Below are positions 49,843-61,340 of a stretch of 64,000 bases of DNA, in pieces (the first letter of the stretch is position 1; every line of letters starts with the position of its first letter). The stretch comes from Fuscovulum sp. Its GTDB lineage: Bacteria > Pseudomonadota > Alphaproteobacteria > Rhodobacterales > Rhodobacteraceae. The translations under genes and the position numbers were made by a program. The stretch is taken from contig CP136571.1 of the NCBI GenBank assembly GCA_035192965.1, positions 2,190,501 through 2,254,500 of the forward strand, read 5' to 3'. The notes under the pieces were generated by a model, which saw nothing but the letters and a program-made list of their open reading frames with translations, was not told where the DNA came from and did no database searches.

Positions 49843-49898
49843 GCCGGGGGCGCTTCGCCCCCCGGACCCCCAGAGGATATTTGCTGCAGAGAAGATGA
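49843..49898 (+). repeat. GGATATTT-type intergenic repeat (copy 4)
   Basis: CCGGGGGCG-CTT-CGCCCCCCGG hairpin, GGACCCCC, AGAGGATATTTG, then CAGAGAAGATGA. Best match to copy 1. It lies in the 210-base gap before ccmF, where I see no other feature. Confidence 0.65.
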
Positions 49899-50037
49899 GG
49901 GGCTTGGCCGGGTTCCGGCAGGGTGGGTCCACGACTGATCAAACCTGCGTATGCGCCTGCGTCAGGGGCGCGCAGGCCATTGGAGCGGGCGCGGAATGCG
50001 CCTATTGTCTGCGCCAAAGTATAGGGGAGGCCTGCCG

Positions 50038-52014
50038 GTGATCGTAGAGCTTGGGCATTTTGCGCTGATCCTGGCGCTGGCGGTGGCGGTGATCCAGTCG
50101 ATCGTGCCTCTGGTGGGGGCGCAGCGGCGCAATGCGGCCTGGATGGCGGTGGGCGATCCGGCGGCGGTGGCGCAGTTCCTGCTGATCGGCTTTTCCTTTG
50201 CCGCGCTGACCTATGCTTTTGTGGTGTCGGATTTTTCGCTGGCGCTGGTGGTGGGCAATTCGCACACGCTAAAGCCCATGCTTTACAAGATCTCGGGCGT
50301 CTGGGGGAACCATGAAGGGTCGCTTCTTCTGTGGGTGCTGATCCTGGCGCTGTTCGGGGCCTGTGCGGTGTGGTTCGGGCAGAACCTGCCGCCGCAGTTG
50401 AAGGCGCGGGTGCTGGCGGTGCAGGGGATGATCGGGGTGGCGTTCCTGCTGTTCATGCTGCTGACATCGAACCCGTTCCTGCGGCTGGCCGTGCCGCCGC
50501 TCGATGGGCAGGATTTGAACCCGCTGTTGCAGGATCCGGGTTTGGCGTTCCATCCGCCGTTCCTGTATCTTGGATATGTCGGGCTTTCGATGTCGTTCAG
50601 TTTCGCTGTTGCCGCGCTGATCGAGGGGCGGGTGGATGCGGCCTGGGGGCGCTGGGTGCGTCCCTGGACGCTGGCGGCCTGGGTGTTTTTGACCATTGGG
50701 ATCGCGCTGGGGTCTTGGTGGGCCTATTATGAGCTTGGCTGGGGCGGGTTCTGGTTCTGGGACCCGGTGGAGAATGCCAGTTTCATGCCCTGGCTGATCG
50801 CGGCGGCGCTGTTGCATTCGGCCATCGTGGTGGAGAAACGGGAAAGCCTGAAGGCCTGGACGATCCTGCTGGCGATCCTTGCCTTTGGGTTTTCGCTGAT
50901 CGGGACGTTCATCGTGCGGTCGGGGGTGATCACATCGGTTCATGCCTTTGCGAATGATCCGGAGCGGGGGATGTTCATCCTGCTGATCCTGGGTGTGTTC
51001 ATGGGCGGCGCGCTGACACTATTCGCGGCGCGGGCGGGCGCGCTGGAGGCGAAGGGGGTGTTCGGCATGGTCAGCCGCGAAAGCGCGCTGGTAGCCAACA
51101 ACATCCTGCTGGCGGTATCGGCCTTTGTGGTGTTCTTCGGCACGATCTGGCCGCTGGTGGCGGAACTGGTCTTTGACCGCAAGCTGAGCGTGGGCGAGCC
51201 GTTCTTCAACGCGGCCTTTTCACCCTTCGTCGTGGGGTTGGCGATGATCCTGCCCTTTGGCGCGATGATGCCATGGAAGCGGGGCGATGTGGGCCGCGCG
51301 ATGCGGCCGCTGTGGCCGGTACTGCTGTTGTCTGTGTCGCTGGGGGCGCTTGTCTGGGCGATGCAGACGGGGCGGTCGGCACTGGGGCCGGTGGGCGTGA
51401 TCCTGGGTGTCTGGGTGCTGGGTGGCGCGCTGGTTGATCTGTGGACGCGGACGGGGCGCGGGGCGCTGTCGGGGCGGTTTTCGCGGCTGGCGCGGTTGCC
51501 GCGTGCTGATTGGGGCAAGGCGGTTTCGCATGGCGGGCTGGGTGTCACGATCTTTGCCGTGTCGGCCATGCTGGCCTGGAAGACCGAGGATATCCGCGTG
51601 GTGCCGGTGGGGGGCAGCTATGCCCTTGGCCCCTATGAGGTGACGCTGGTCGACGTGCGCGAGGTGGAGGGGCCGAATTACCAATCCACCATGGCCGAGA
51701 TGCGGGTGACGCGGGACGGCGCAGATGTGACGACGCTGTTCCCGGAGAAGCGCGTCTATCCAGTGGCCGGGATGCCCACGACCGAAGCAGCAATCGACTA
51801 TGGCTTTTTGCGCGATATCTATCTGGTGATCGGCGATCCGCAGGACAATGGCGGCTGGGCGGTGCGGTCCTATATCGAGCCCTTTGCCAACTGGCTGTGG
51901 GCAGGGTGTCTGCTGATGGCGCTGGGCGGTGTGCTGAGCCTGACGGACCGGCGCTATCGCGTGGCGGCAGGGGCGCGGCGTGCGCCTGCGGCAACCGGGG
52001 TGCCTGCGGAATGA
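50038..52014 (+). CDS. ccmF: Cytochrome c heme lyase subunit CcmF
   Basis: System I cytochrome c maturation: holds heme and, with CcmH, attaches it to apocytochromes in the periplasm. 658 residues, about 15 membrane helices, WWD domain WGGFWFWDPVENASFMPWL, and heme-ligand histidines in LAFHPPFLYLGYVG and ALLHSAIVVEKR. GTG start at 50038 with GGGGAGG 6 bases ahead. Overlaps ccmH by 4 bases. Confidence 0.96.
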   Translation: MIVELGHFALILALAVAVIQSIVPLVGAQRRNAAWMAVGDPAAVAQFLLIGFSFAALTYAFVVSDFSLALVVGNSHTLKPMLYKISGVWGNHEGSLLLWVLILALFGACAVWFGQNLPPQLKARVLAVQGMIGVAFLLFMLLTSNPFLRLAVPPLDGQDLNPLLQDPGLAFHPPFLYLGYVGLSMSFSFAVAALIEGRVDAAWGRWVRPWTLAAWVFLTIGIALGSWWAYYELGWGGFWFWDPVENASFMPWLIAAALLHSAIVVEKRESLKAWTILLAILAFGFSLIGTFIVRSGVITSVHAFANDPERGMFILLILGVFMGGALTLFAARAGALEAKGVFGMVSRESALVANNILLAVSAFVVFFGTIWPLVAELVFDRKLSVGEPFFNAAFSPFVVGLAMILPFGAMMPWKRGDVGRAMRPLWPVLLLSVSLGALVWAMQTGRSALGPVGVILGVWVLGGALVDLWTRTGRGALSGRFSRLARLPRADWGKAVSHGGLGVTIFAVSAMLAWKTEDIRVVPVGGSYALGPYEVTLVDVREVEGPNYQSTMAEMRVTRDGADVTTLFPEKRVYPVAGMPTTEAAIDYGFLRDIYLVIGDPQDNGGWAVRSYIEPFANWLWAGCLLMALGGVLSLTDRRYRVAAGARRAPAATGVPAE

Positions 52015-52481
52015 GCGGCGGCTGGTTTGGCGTGCTGAAGCCCGCGCTGCTGGCGCTGGCCTTGCTGGCCGCGCCGCCGGTGATGGCGGTGCAGCCCGAT
52101 GAGATGCTGGCCGATCCGGCGCTGGAGGCACGGGCGCGGGTGCTGTCCAAGGGGTTGCGTTGTCTGGTGTGCCGCAACGAGAACATTGATGACAGCGATG
52201 CGCAACTGGCGCGCGACCTGCGCATCCTGCTGCGCGAGCGGCTGGTGGCGGGTGACACGGATGCCGAAGCGGTGGCCTTTCTGGTGGACCGCTATGGGGA
52301 ATATGTGCTGCTGAACCCGCCTGCGACGGGGGCGAATATCCTGTTGTGGATCGCGGGGCCGGTGATGCTGCTGGCCGGGGCGGGGATTGCCTTTGCCACC
52401 TTCCGGCGGCGGGGAACGGCGGTGGCAGAGGGGCTGAACGCCGAAGAAGCGGCGCGGGTCGCCGAGATTATGAAAGAGTGA
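52011..52481 (+). CDS. ccmH: Cytochrome c maturation protein CcmH
   Basis: Thiol-redox component that keeps the apocytochrome CXXCH reduced for heme attachment. 156 residues: signal peptide/first helix (LLALALLAAPPVMAVQP), the LRCxxC motif in LRCLVCRNENIDDSDAQLA, a three-helix bundle and a C-terminal membrane helix. A CcmI-type tetratricopeptide gene does not follow; the next gene is an enoyl-CoA hydratase. Confidence 0.94.
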   Translation: MSGGWFGVLKPALLALALLAAPPVMAVQPDEMLADPALEARARVLSKGLRCLVCRNENIDDSDAQLARDLRILLRERLVAGDTDAEAVAFLVDRYGEYVLLNPPATGANILLWIAGPVMLLAGAGIAFATFRRRGTAVAEGLNAEEAARVAEIMKE

Positions 52482-52546
52482 CGCGCCGTCGCGCTTTTGC
52501 TTTGCCCTGAGCCGCCGTTAGGCTGGCGGCAACAGGGAGGCGCGAC

Positions 52547-53323
52547 ATGGGCTATGAGACGATCACCGTGACAGAGGCGGGCGGGGTGGCGACCATCACC
52601 CTGAACCGGGCCGAGGTGATGAATGCGCTGTCTTCGCGGCTGAGGGGGGAGTTGCTGGCGGCGATCCGGGCGGCATCCCTTAGCGCGCGCTGTATCGTGC
52701 TGACGGGGGCAGGGCGGGCCTTCTGTTCCGGGCAGGATTTGCAGGATGCGATGGCGCTGGGGCAGACCGATCTGGGCCGCATTCTGGCCGAGGAATATGA
52801 ACCCTTGCTAAAGGCGATCTATGATTGCCCGGTGCCTACGATTGCCGCAGTCAATGGGGCGGCGGCGGGGGCGGGGGCCAATCTGGCGCTTGCCTGTGAT
52901 GTGGTCATCGCCTGCGAGAGCGCGAGTTTCATTCAGGCTTTCACGCGGATCGGGCTGATCCCGGATGCGGGCGGCACCTATTGGTTGCCGCGGCAGGTGG
53001 GGATGGCGCGGGCGATGGGGGCGGCGTTGTTTGCCGAGAAGATCACCGCGCGGCAGGCGGTGGATTGGGGGATGATCTGGGAGGCGGTGCCAGATGAGGC
53101 CTTTGCCGCCCATGTGGCGGCGCGCGCCGGGGCGCTGGCGGCTGGGCCGACAGTCGCCTATCGGCTGGTGAAAGAGGCGCTGCGGGCGTCACCGGCGAAC
53201 GGGCTGGAGGCGCAACTGGCGCTGGAGGCGCGGTTGCAGAGCGAGGCCGGGGCGACCGCGGATTTCCGCGAAGGGGTGGCGGCGTTTCTGGAAAAACGCC
53301 CGGCGCGGTTTCGCGGGGTGTGA
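52547..53323 (+). CDS. Enoyl-CoA hydratase/isomerase family protein
   Basis: A 258-residue crotonase-fold protein. The oxyanion-hole loops are seen in RAFCSGQDLQDA and VNGAAAGAGANLALACD, and the active-site segment is FTRIGLIPDAGGTYWLPRQVG. That segment resembles PaaG (ring epoxide isomerase of phenylacetate degradation), but no paa genes are near, so the exact substrate is open. GGGAGG precedes the ATG at 52547. Confidence 0.9.
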   Translation: MGYETITVTEAGGVATITLNRAEVMNALSSRLRGELLAAIRAASLSARCIVLTGAGRAFCSGQDLQDAMALGQTDLGRILAEEYEPLLKAIYDCPVPTIAAVNGAAAGAGANLALACDVVIACESASFIQAFTRIGLIPDAGGTYWLPRQVGMARAMGAALFAEKITARQAVDWGMIWEAVPDEAFAAHVAARAGALAAGPTVAYRLVKEALRASPANGLEAQLALEARLQSEAGATADFREGVAAFLEKRPARFRGV

Positions 53324-53330
53324 CGCGAGG

Positions 53331-53353
53331 GCGGAATTTGACGCAAATTCCGC
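53331..53353 (+). repeat. GACGC-loop hairpin after the enoyl-CoA hydratase gene
   Basis: 9-bp stem GCGGAATTT/AAATTCCGC around loop GACGC, 7 bases past the stop and in its sense. An outer pairing CGCGAG/CTCGCG extends it. Same family as 11656-11701. Confidence 0.75.
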
Positions 53354-53428
53354 GACGGACTCGCGCGCAGAAACCTGCTGCCTGACGGCAAAACGGGGCT
53401 TCCGATCAGGTTGGGATTGCAGCGCAGC

Positions 53429-53479
53429 CGCACCGGAATTTGTGTCAAATTCCGGTGCGATTTTTGCGTCAAAAATCGC
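53429..53479 (-). repeat. Two GAC(G/A)C-loop hairpins after ilvN
   Basis: In minus-strand sense, directly after the ilvN stop: 53457-53479 (9-bp stem, loop GACGC) and 53429-53459 (13-bp perfect stem, loop GACAC). The two share the GCG boundary, so only one can close fully. Mirror-image arrangement to the plus-strand hairpin at 53331. Confidence 0.75.
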
Positions 53480-53480
53480 G

Positions 53481-54041
53481 TCAGGCCCCGCGCGACAGGG
53501 CCGCAACGCCCGTGCGGGCGATTTCGCGCAGGCCCAGCGGGCGCATCAGCTCGGCGAAGGCGTCGATCTTTTCGGGGGTACCCGTCATTTCGAAAATGAA
53601 GCTTTCCAGCGTGGAATCCACCACATTGGCGCGGAAGATTTCGGCCAGACGCAGCGCCTCGATCCGGGCTTCGCCCTTGCCGGCCACCTTGAACAGCGCA
53701 AGTTCGCGCTGCACGGCGGGGCCTTCGGCCGTAAGGTCATGTACTTCATAGACCGAAACGATGCGGCCAAGCTGCGCCTCGATCTGGTCGATCACGGCGG
53801 GGGTGCCCGAGGTGACGATGGTGATGCGCGACCGGTGGCCGGTGTGATCCACCTCGGCCACGGTGAGGCTGTCGATGTTGTAGCCGCGCCCGGCAAACAG
53901 GCCGATCACGCGGGCGAGGACGCCGGGTTCGTTTTCGACGATGACCGCGAGGGTATGGCTTTCGATCACGGTGCTGTTGTGATCGCGCAGGTCATAGGCG
54001 GAATGGCTGGTTGAGCCTTTTCTTATGTTCAGAGGTGGCAT
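53481..54041 (-). CDS. ilvN: Acetolactate synthase small (regulatory) subunit
   Basis: 186-residue regulatory subunit that confers valine feedback on acetolactate synthase. N-terminal ACT domain (SHTLAVIVENEPGVLARVIGLFAGRGYNIDSL split over two blocks) and the C-terminal ACT-like half (LALFKVAGKGEARIEALRLAEIF). The ATG at 54041 has CGGAG 8 bases ahead. Unusually, it is separated from ilvB by two polysaccharide-type genes in the same operon. A GACRC-loop hairpin pair follows the stop. Confidence 0.95.
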   Translation of the reverse strand: MPPLNIRKGSTSHSAYDLRDHNSTVIESHTLAVIVENEPGVLARVIGLFAGRGYNIDSLTVAEVDHTGHRSRITIVTSGTPAVIDQIEAQLGRIVSVYEVHDLTAEGPAVQRELALFKVAGKGEARIEALRLAEIFRANVVDSTLESFIFEMTGTPEKIDAFAELMRPLGLREIARTGVAALSRGA

Positions 54042-54061
54042 CGGTGATCTCCGGAGTTGAG

Positions 54062-54901
54062 TCAAAGCGCGGGCAGGCGCCATTTCGGAAGCTGGGCTGC
54101 CCAGTCGAAGAGTTTTTCGTAAAGCTCGCCAAGCCGCTTTACCTTGCCTGCCGCTGTGAAAAGCGCGGAAGGGGTATCGCAGCACAGTTGCGGCTGGCCT
54201 GCCCAATGCATGACCCCCGCAATCTTGTGCGTATTGCCGCCAAAGGCGACAAAGGGGGTCCGTGCACGCAGGGCCGCCATCATGCCATGGAAGCGCCCTG
54301 TCACGAAAACGGGATGGCGTTTGACAGTGGCCAGCGTGTCCGACCAGTTCAGTTTGCGCATGTCGAGCAACGGCAATTTTGATCTGGAGCCGCCGTTCAG
54401 GATGACGAAACACCCGAACTCCGCCGCGTAGAGATCGGTGATCAGGGTGCGATCATCCTTTGGAAGGTCGGGGATCGTTATCGGATATTGCAGGCTCAGG
54501 TCAGGAAGCAAGGTGGCGGTGACGCCGTGCTTTTGGTCAAGCTCCCGCAGGCTGAGCGTTTCGCGGACCGTGAAATGGTCAAGCCGGCGAAGCACGTCGT
54601 CATGATCGGTCGACATGTCCTGCCAGGATGTATTGATCAAGGCGGTCCATTTTCCGCGCCGCTGGCCTTCGGCCAGAATGTCGAGCAGGTGCCGCGGGCG
54701 GGATTTGTTGTGGTGGAGTGTGCCTTCGCCGTTCACGATGATGGCGTCGGCTTCGCTGATTGCGTCGATCTCGATCCGTGCGGGATCGCTTTCGACAAGC
54801 AGGCTGTGGCCTGCGGCGACAATCTCGGACCGGATCACCTCGGACACGGCCCAGCTGCCGCCGTGATAGGCCCGGCAATCATTGGCGAAGTAAATCTTCA
54901 T
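54062..54901 (-). CDS. Polysaccharide pyruvyl transferase family protein
   Basis: 279 residues of the PF04230 type, which add pyruvyl groups from phosphoenolpyruvate to surface sugars. Diagnostic patterns: DAIIVNGEGTLHH, FTVRETLSLREL, FVTGRFHGMMAALRARTPFV and AFGGNTHKIAGVM. The ATG at 54901 overlaps the upstream gene's stop (ATGA), and ilvN begins 20 bases after its stop. Base composition is slightly less GC-rich than ilvB, hinting at later insertion. The acceptor glycan is unknown. Confidence 0.82.
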   Translation of the reverse strand: MKIYFANDCRAYHGGSWAVSEVIRSEIVAAGHSLLVESDPARIEIDAISEADAIIVNGEGTLHHNKSRPRHLLDILAEGQRRGKWTALINTSWQDMSTDHDDVLRRLDHFTVRETLSLRELDQKHGVTATLLPDLSLQYPITIPDLPKDDRTLITDLYAAEFGCFVILNGGSRSKLPLLDMRKLNWSDTLATVKRHPVFVTGRFHGMMAALRARTPFVAFGGNTHKIAGVMHWAGQPQLCCDTPSALFTAAGKVKRLGELYEKLFDWAAQLPKWRLPAL

Positions 54902-55979
54902 CGCGCACCATCCAGGATCAGATCGGCGATGCGGTCGGTGGCGGGGCCGGGGCGAAGGTTGTCGTGCAGAACAGAGAGCTGATACATCTTTTGCAGCGGC
55001 GTCGGTGCCAGCATGGACTGCAGGACGGCGGAGGCATCGCTGTCGGGCCGGATCTGCCAGGCGGGATGCAGAAAAGCGGTGTCGTCATCATAGCTGAGAT
55101 GGGCGACAGGCAGGCCCTGAGCCATCGCTTCGATTGAAAGCGTCGATGCTGTGGTGATCACGGCGCGGCTTTCGCGCAGGTCCTGCTCCAGAGCTGCGGT
55201 GGATTGGGGCAGGGACCGGATACGATCGACCATGTCTTGTCCCAGCGTGTCGGCGAAAAGTTCGACCGCGCAAAGGCCATCCGGTTTGAGACCGCGCCCG
55301 AAGCGGAAGCGCAGCCGATGGCCGCTTGCCGCCAGCGTTGTCATGGTGCGGTCGAGCAGCCGATAGAAGGCCACAAGCTGCGCCTGCGAATACCCCGGCT
55401 TGTTGGCCGTTGCGATCAGGATGTCGCCCGTGCCCGGAAAGCGTTCTGCATCGCCCAAGGTGATGCGCGAACTGCCCGTGACATGGATCCGATCCGGGGC
55501 AACACCCATGGCCCGCAGCATCCGGGCCGACGCATCGCCAAACACGGCAATCCTGTCGCTGGCCAGGGGCCGATAGCGCGCGGTGCCATCGGCGAAAACA
55601 ACGCTGGAATGCTGATATTCGATGATCCCGTCCTGCAAGGTGAGCGTCGGAACCTTTCCGCGCAGGTCATTCAGGATGCCGAGGATGGAGGTGACACAGG
55701 AATGAAACGTGACCAGACAACGTGCCTGCCGCAGCGCATCGGTTGCCTTGACCGCATCACTGGTGTGGACAAGGCGCACGGACGCGCCCCGCGCATGCAG
55801 GGCATCGGCGATCTCGTCGGTGTAGTGACGAAAGGCCGTCATCGCCAGAAAGACGACGGCCCCCTGCAGCTGTTCGACAGGATCCCCGGCCTTCCAGAAT
55901 ACGGTCGAGGGTGCGGGCGATGTCGGTTGGTCCGGCACTGTAACACTGGTCCCCTGAACATCGCCCGTATGATGATGGT

Positions 55980-55983
<4 letters not shown>
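54898..55983 (-). CDS. Putative GT-B-type glycosyltransferase-like protein
   Basis: 361 residues, GTG start at 55983 overlapping the ilvB stop. Not recognised with certainty. It has a Rossmann-like N-terminal half (AVVFLAMTAFRHYTDEIADAL) and a C-terminal half with a pattern like glycan or CDP-glycerol transferases: DRIAVFGDASARMLRAMG, ILIATANKPGYSQ, AVITTASTLSIEAMAQGLPV. The last segment resembles the SxxxEA sugar-nucleotide loop of GT-B enzymes. Overlap with the pyruvyltransferase gene suggests they modify the same surface polymer. Confidence 0.6.
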
Positions 55984-57740
<1,757 letters not shown>

Positions 57741-57783
57741 CCATCCTTGTTCGGGCCACTGCCCCGTCATCGCGCAACAAAAA

Positions 57784-57807
57784 GCCCCCGGTTTTCGATC
57801 CGGGGGC
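57784..57807 (-). terminator. Attenuator terminator of the ilv operon
   Basis: 8-bp stem (GCCCCCGG/CCGGGGGC) with loop ATCGAAAA on the minus strand, followed by TTTTT. It lies between the leader peptide gene and ilvB, so it ends transcription early when formed. Confidence 0.85.
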
Positions 57808-57847
57808 GCATGGGAGCCATATGGCCAGCGTTACCGCCCCATGCGCC
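57805..57847 (-). promoter_or_regulatory. Antiterminator hairpin of the ilv leader
   Basis: GGCGCATGGG (minus strand, 57847-57838) pairs with CCCATGCGCC (57814-57805). Its 3' arm overlaps the terminator's 5' arm by three bases, so the two structures compete. Its 5' arm lies over leader codons 11-14, covered by a ribosome that reaches the leader stop. Confidence 0.75.
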
Positions 57848-57878
57848 ATCGTCCTACGTCTACGAGAATGCCGGACAT
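57831..57878 (-). CDS. ilv operon leader peptide
   Basis: A 15-residue peptide MSGILVDVGRWRMGR from the ATG at 57878, with AGAGGA 6 bases upstream. Codons 4-8 read Ile-Leu-Val-Asp-Val, the branched-chain control cluster. Stalling there when Ile, Leu or Val tRNAs are uncharged would free the antiterminator arm and allow ilvB transcription. This is classical attenuation; the assignment rests on the peptide, hairpins and position, all visible. Confidence 0.82.
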   Translation of the reverse strand: MSGILVDVGRWRMGR

Positions 57879-58143
57879 ATCCGTTCCTCTTGTTACCGCG
57901 GCGGACACTATGGCGGGCGGAATGGGGCGTCAACCGCAAAAACAGGCTTAAAGTGTCGCAGGGAGGTGAAAAATTGCACTATTCTTTCCCATTGCTGCCA
58001 ATTCGCGCAACTTTTGAAAAGGTGGGGTGAGTTTCGGCATAAACCGCGCAAAGATTGTGGATCGCACTTGAAAAGAGAAGCGGACTGAACAACTACTCAT
58101 TGTATGGCCGCGTCAGACGGCCAGCGTACTCGGGGGGAAGGAA
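57879..58143. other. Divergent promoter region, ilv leader and TRAP operon
   Basis: 265 bases without a gene. AT-richer stretches at 57941-58050 presumably carry the two promoters. GGCCG/CGGCC (58104-58120) forms a small hairpin before the TRAP start. No further signal is clear. Confidence 0.4.
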
Positions 58144-58683
58144 TTGCAGGGTCTTTTGACGCTCGCGTCCGGCATTGACCGGATGAACAAGTTCTTTGGA
58201 ATCGTGGCGTCGATCATGGTGGCATCGGCCTGTCTGATCAGCGCGCTGAATGCGATTTCGCGCTATGCATTCGATATCTCTTCCAACGCGTTCCTTGAGA
58301 TCCAGTGGCAGATGTATGCCGCAACCTTTCTTCTTGGCGCGCCCTGGGTGTTCAAGCTGAATGAACATGTGCGCGTCGATCTGCTTTACAGCATCTATCA
58401 GCCGCGCACGAAGCTGTGGGTCGATGTATTCGGGCTGCTGTTCTTTCTGTTTCCGGTCTGCTTCATCATGCTTGAGATGGCCTTCCCCTGGGCCTGGAAT
58501 GCCATGGTGGCGGGCGAGATTTCGGCCAATGCGGGGGGGCTGCCCGTGTGGCCGGTCAAGCTGCTCTTGCCGCTGGGGTTCACGCTGCTGCTGTTGCAGG
58601 GCGTGGCCGAACTGATCCGGCGCGTGGCTGCCTTGCGCGGCGAAATTGCGCTGGACCTCAGCTACGAAAAACCTCTGCAATGA
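58144..58683 (+). CDS. TRAP transporter small permease (DctQ)
   Basis: 179-residue four-helix membrane subunit of a TRAP importer: VASIMVASACLISALNAISRYAF, FLEIQWQMYAATFLLGAPWV, KLNEHVRVDLLY and PVWPVKLLLPLGFTLLLLQG match the DctQ pattern. TTG start at 58144 with GGGGG 6 bases upstream; the N-terminal part before ATG 58183 fits the family, so the longer form is preferred. 15 bases before dctM. Confidence 0.9.
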   Translation: MQGLLTLASGIDRMNKFFGIVASIMVASACLISALNAISRYAFDISSNAFLEIQWQMYAATFLLGAPWVFKLNEHVRVDLLYSIYQPRTKLWVDVFGLLFFLFPVCFIMLEMAFPWAWNAMVAGEISANAGGLPVWPVKLLLPLGFTLLLLQGVAELIRRVAALRGEIALDLSYEKPLQ

Positions 58684-58698
58684 CCGGAAAGGCCGCGC

Positions 58699-60144
58699 AT
58701 GCTTGAATACGGTTTCCTCGCCCCGGCGATGTTCGCGGGCCTGATCTGCTTTCTGTTGGTTGGTTTTCCGGTGGCCTTCTCGCTGGCAGCCCTTGGCCTT
58801 TCCTTTGGGTTCATCGCGATTGAGGTGGGATATTTCGGGCTGCCGTTCCTGCAGGCGCTGCCGGCGCGGGTGTTCGGCATCATGTCGAACGATCTGCTGC
58901 TGGCCATCCCGTTCTTTACCTTCATGGGGGTCGTGCTGGAGAAATCGGGTCTGGCCGAGGACCTGATGGAAGGGTTTGGCCAGTTGTTCGGGCCGATCCC
59001 GGGCGGCATCGCCTATGCGGTGATCTTTGTGGGCGCAATTCTGGGGGCCATCACCGGGACGGTGGCGGCATCCGTCATCGCCATCGGGATGATCTCGATC
59101 CCGATCATGTTGAAATACGGCTATGACATGAAGATCGGCACCGGGGTGATCGCGGCCTCTGGCACGATCACGCAGGTGATCCCGCCGTCGCTCGTGCTGA
59201 TCGTTCTGGCCTTCCAGCTGGGCGTGCCGGTGGGCGATATGTATCTGGGCGCCATCGGGCCTTCGATCGCGCAAGTGCTGCTGTTCACGGGTTTCATCCT
59301 GCTGGTGTCGATCCTGAGCCCGCACAAGGTGCCCGCGCTGCCGCCCGAGGCGCGCACGCTGTCGGGCCGCGCGCTGGCGTCAAAGCTGGCTTGGGGGATG
59401 GTGCCGTCGCTGGTGCTGATTTTCCTGGTGCTGGGCACGATCTTCATGGGGCTGGCCACGCCGACCGAGGCGGGTGCGATGGGATCGGTGGGCGCGGTGC
59501 TGCTGGCCAAGTCGCATGGGCGCTTCAGCTGGCGGATGGTCTGGGAGGCGTCTGACGGCACGATGCGGATCACGGCGATGGTGATCTTCATCCTTGTGGG
59601 TGCCACAGTGTTCAGTCTGGTGTTTCAGGGCGTGAACGGGGGCAAGTGGATCGAGCATCTGCTGAGCCACATTCCCGGCGGGCGGCTTGGTTTCCTAATC
59701 TTCGTCAACGTGTTCATCTTCTTCATCGCCTTCTTCCTCGACTTCTTCGAGATCGTCTTCATCATCATCCCGCTCTTGATTCCGACGGCGATCGCACTGG
59801 ACATCGATCTGGTTTGGCTGGGTGTGCTGATCTGCGTGAACATGCAGACGGCGTTTATGCATCCGCCCTTTGGATTTGCGCTGTTCTACCTGCGCGGGAT
59901 CGCCCCGCCCGAGGTGAAAAGCCGGGACATCTATCTGGGGTCGATACCGTTCATCATCTTGCAGTTGATTCTGGTGGCGTTGATCATCACCTTCCCGGGG
60001 ATCGTTGACGGGCTGATCACTGAGGAAGTGCTGCTGGATGATGCGGCGATTGATCTGCAACTGGACGCGCTGCCGATGCCCGGTCTTGAGGCACCCGCGC
60101 TTGACCTTGACCTTTCGCCGGCACCCGCGCCGGCGGGCGACTGA
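58699..60144 (+). CDS. TRAP transporter large permease (DctM)
   Basis: 481-residue ion-coupled channel subunit with about 12 membrane helices, the family pattern FAGLICFLLVGFPVAFSLAA at the N-terminus, AIPFFTFMGVVLEKSGL, and GAITGTVAASVIAIGMISIP. A Pro/Ala/Asp-rich tail of about 35 residues follows the last helix. It works with DctQ and the binding protein encoded next. Confidence 0.93.
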   Translation: MLEYGFLAPAMFAGLICFLLVGFPVAFSLAALGLSFGFIAIEVGYFGLPFLQALPARVFGIMSNDLLLAIPFFTFMGVVLEKSGLAEDLMEGFGQLFGPIPGGIAYAVIFVGAILGAITGTVAASVIAIGMISIPIMLKYGYDMKIGTGVIAASGTITQVIPPSLVLIVLAFQLGVPVGDMYLGAIGPSIAQVLLFTGFILLVSILSPHKVPALPPEARTLSGRALASKLAWGMVPSLVLIFLVLGTIFMGLATPTEAGAMGSVGAVLLAKSHGRFSWRMVWEASDGTMRITAMVIFILVGATVFSLVFQGVNGGKWIEHLLSHIPGGRLGFLIFVNVFIFFIAFFLDFFEIVFIIIPLLIPTAIALDIDLVWLGVLICVNMQTAFMHPPFGFALFYLRGIAPPEVKSRDIYLGSIPFIILQLILVALIITFPGIVDGLITEEVLLDDAAIDLQLDALPMPGLEAPALDLDLSPAPAPAGD

Positions 60145-60178
60145 ACGTACTGATCCGAAAACTCAAAGGGAGGCCTAA

Positions 60179-61267
<1,089 letters not shown>

Positions 61268-61292
61268 TCGCGCAGGCAGATGAAAACCGGGG

Positions 61293-61317
61293 GGGCCGCA
61301 CTGCGATGGTGCGGCCC
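61293..61317 (+). terminator. Terminator after the TRAP binding-protein gene
   Basis: 9-bp stem GGGCCGCAC/GTGCGGCCC, loop of 7, then TTCTT on the plus strand. Confidence 0.75.
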
Positions 61318-61340
61318 TTCTTAACAAAAGGGATGTTTCC

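Noticed and set aside
52482..52546. Possible ccmI gene expected after ccmH
   Set aside because: The gap is only 65 bases and the next gene is an enoyl-CoA hydratase; ccmI must be elsewhere.
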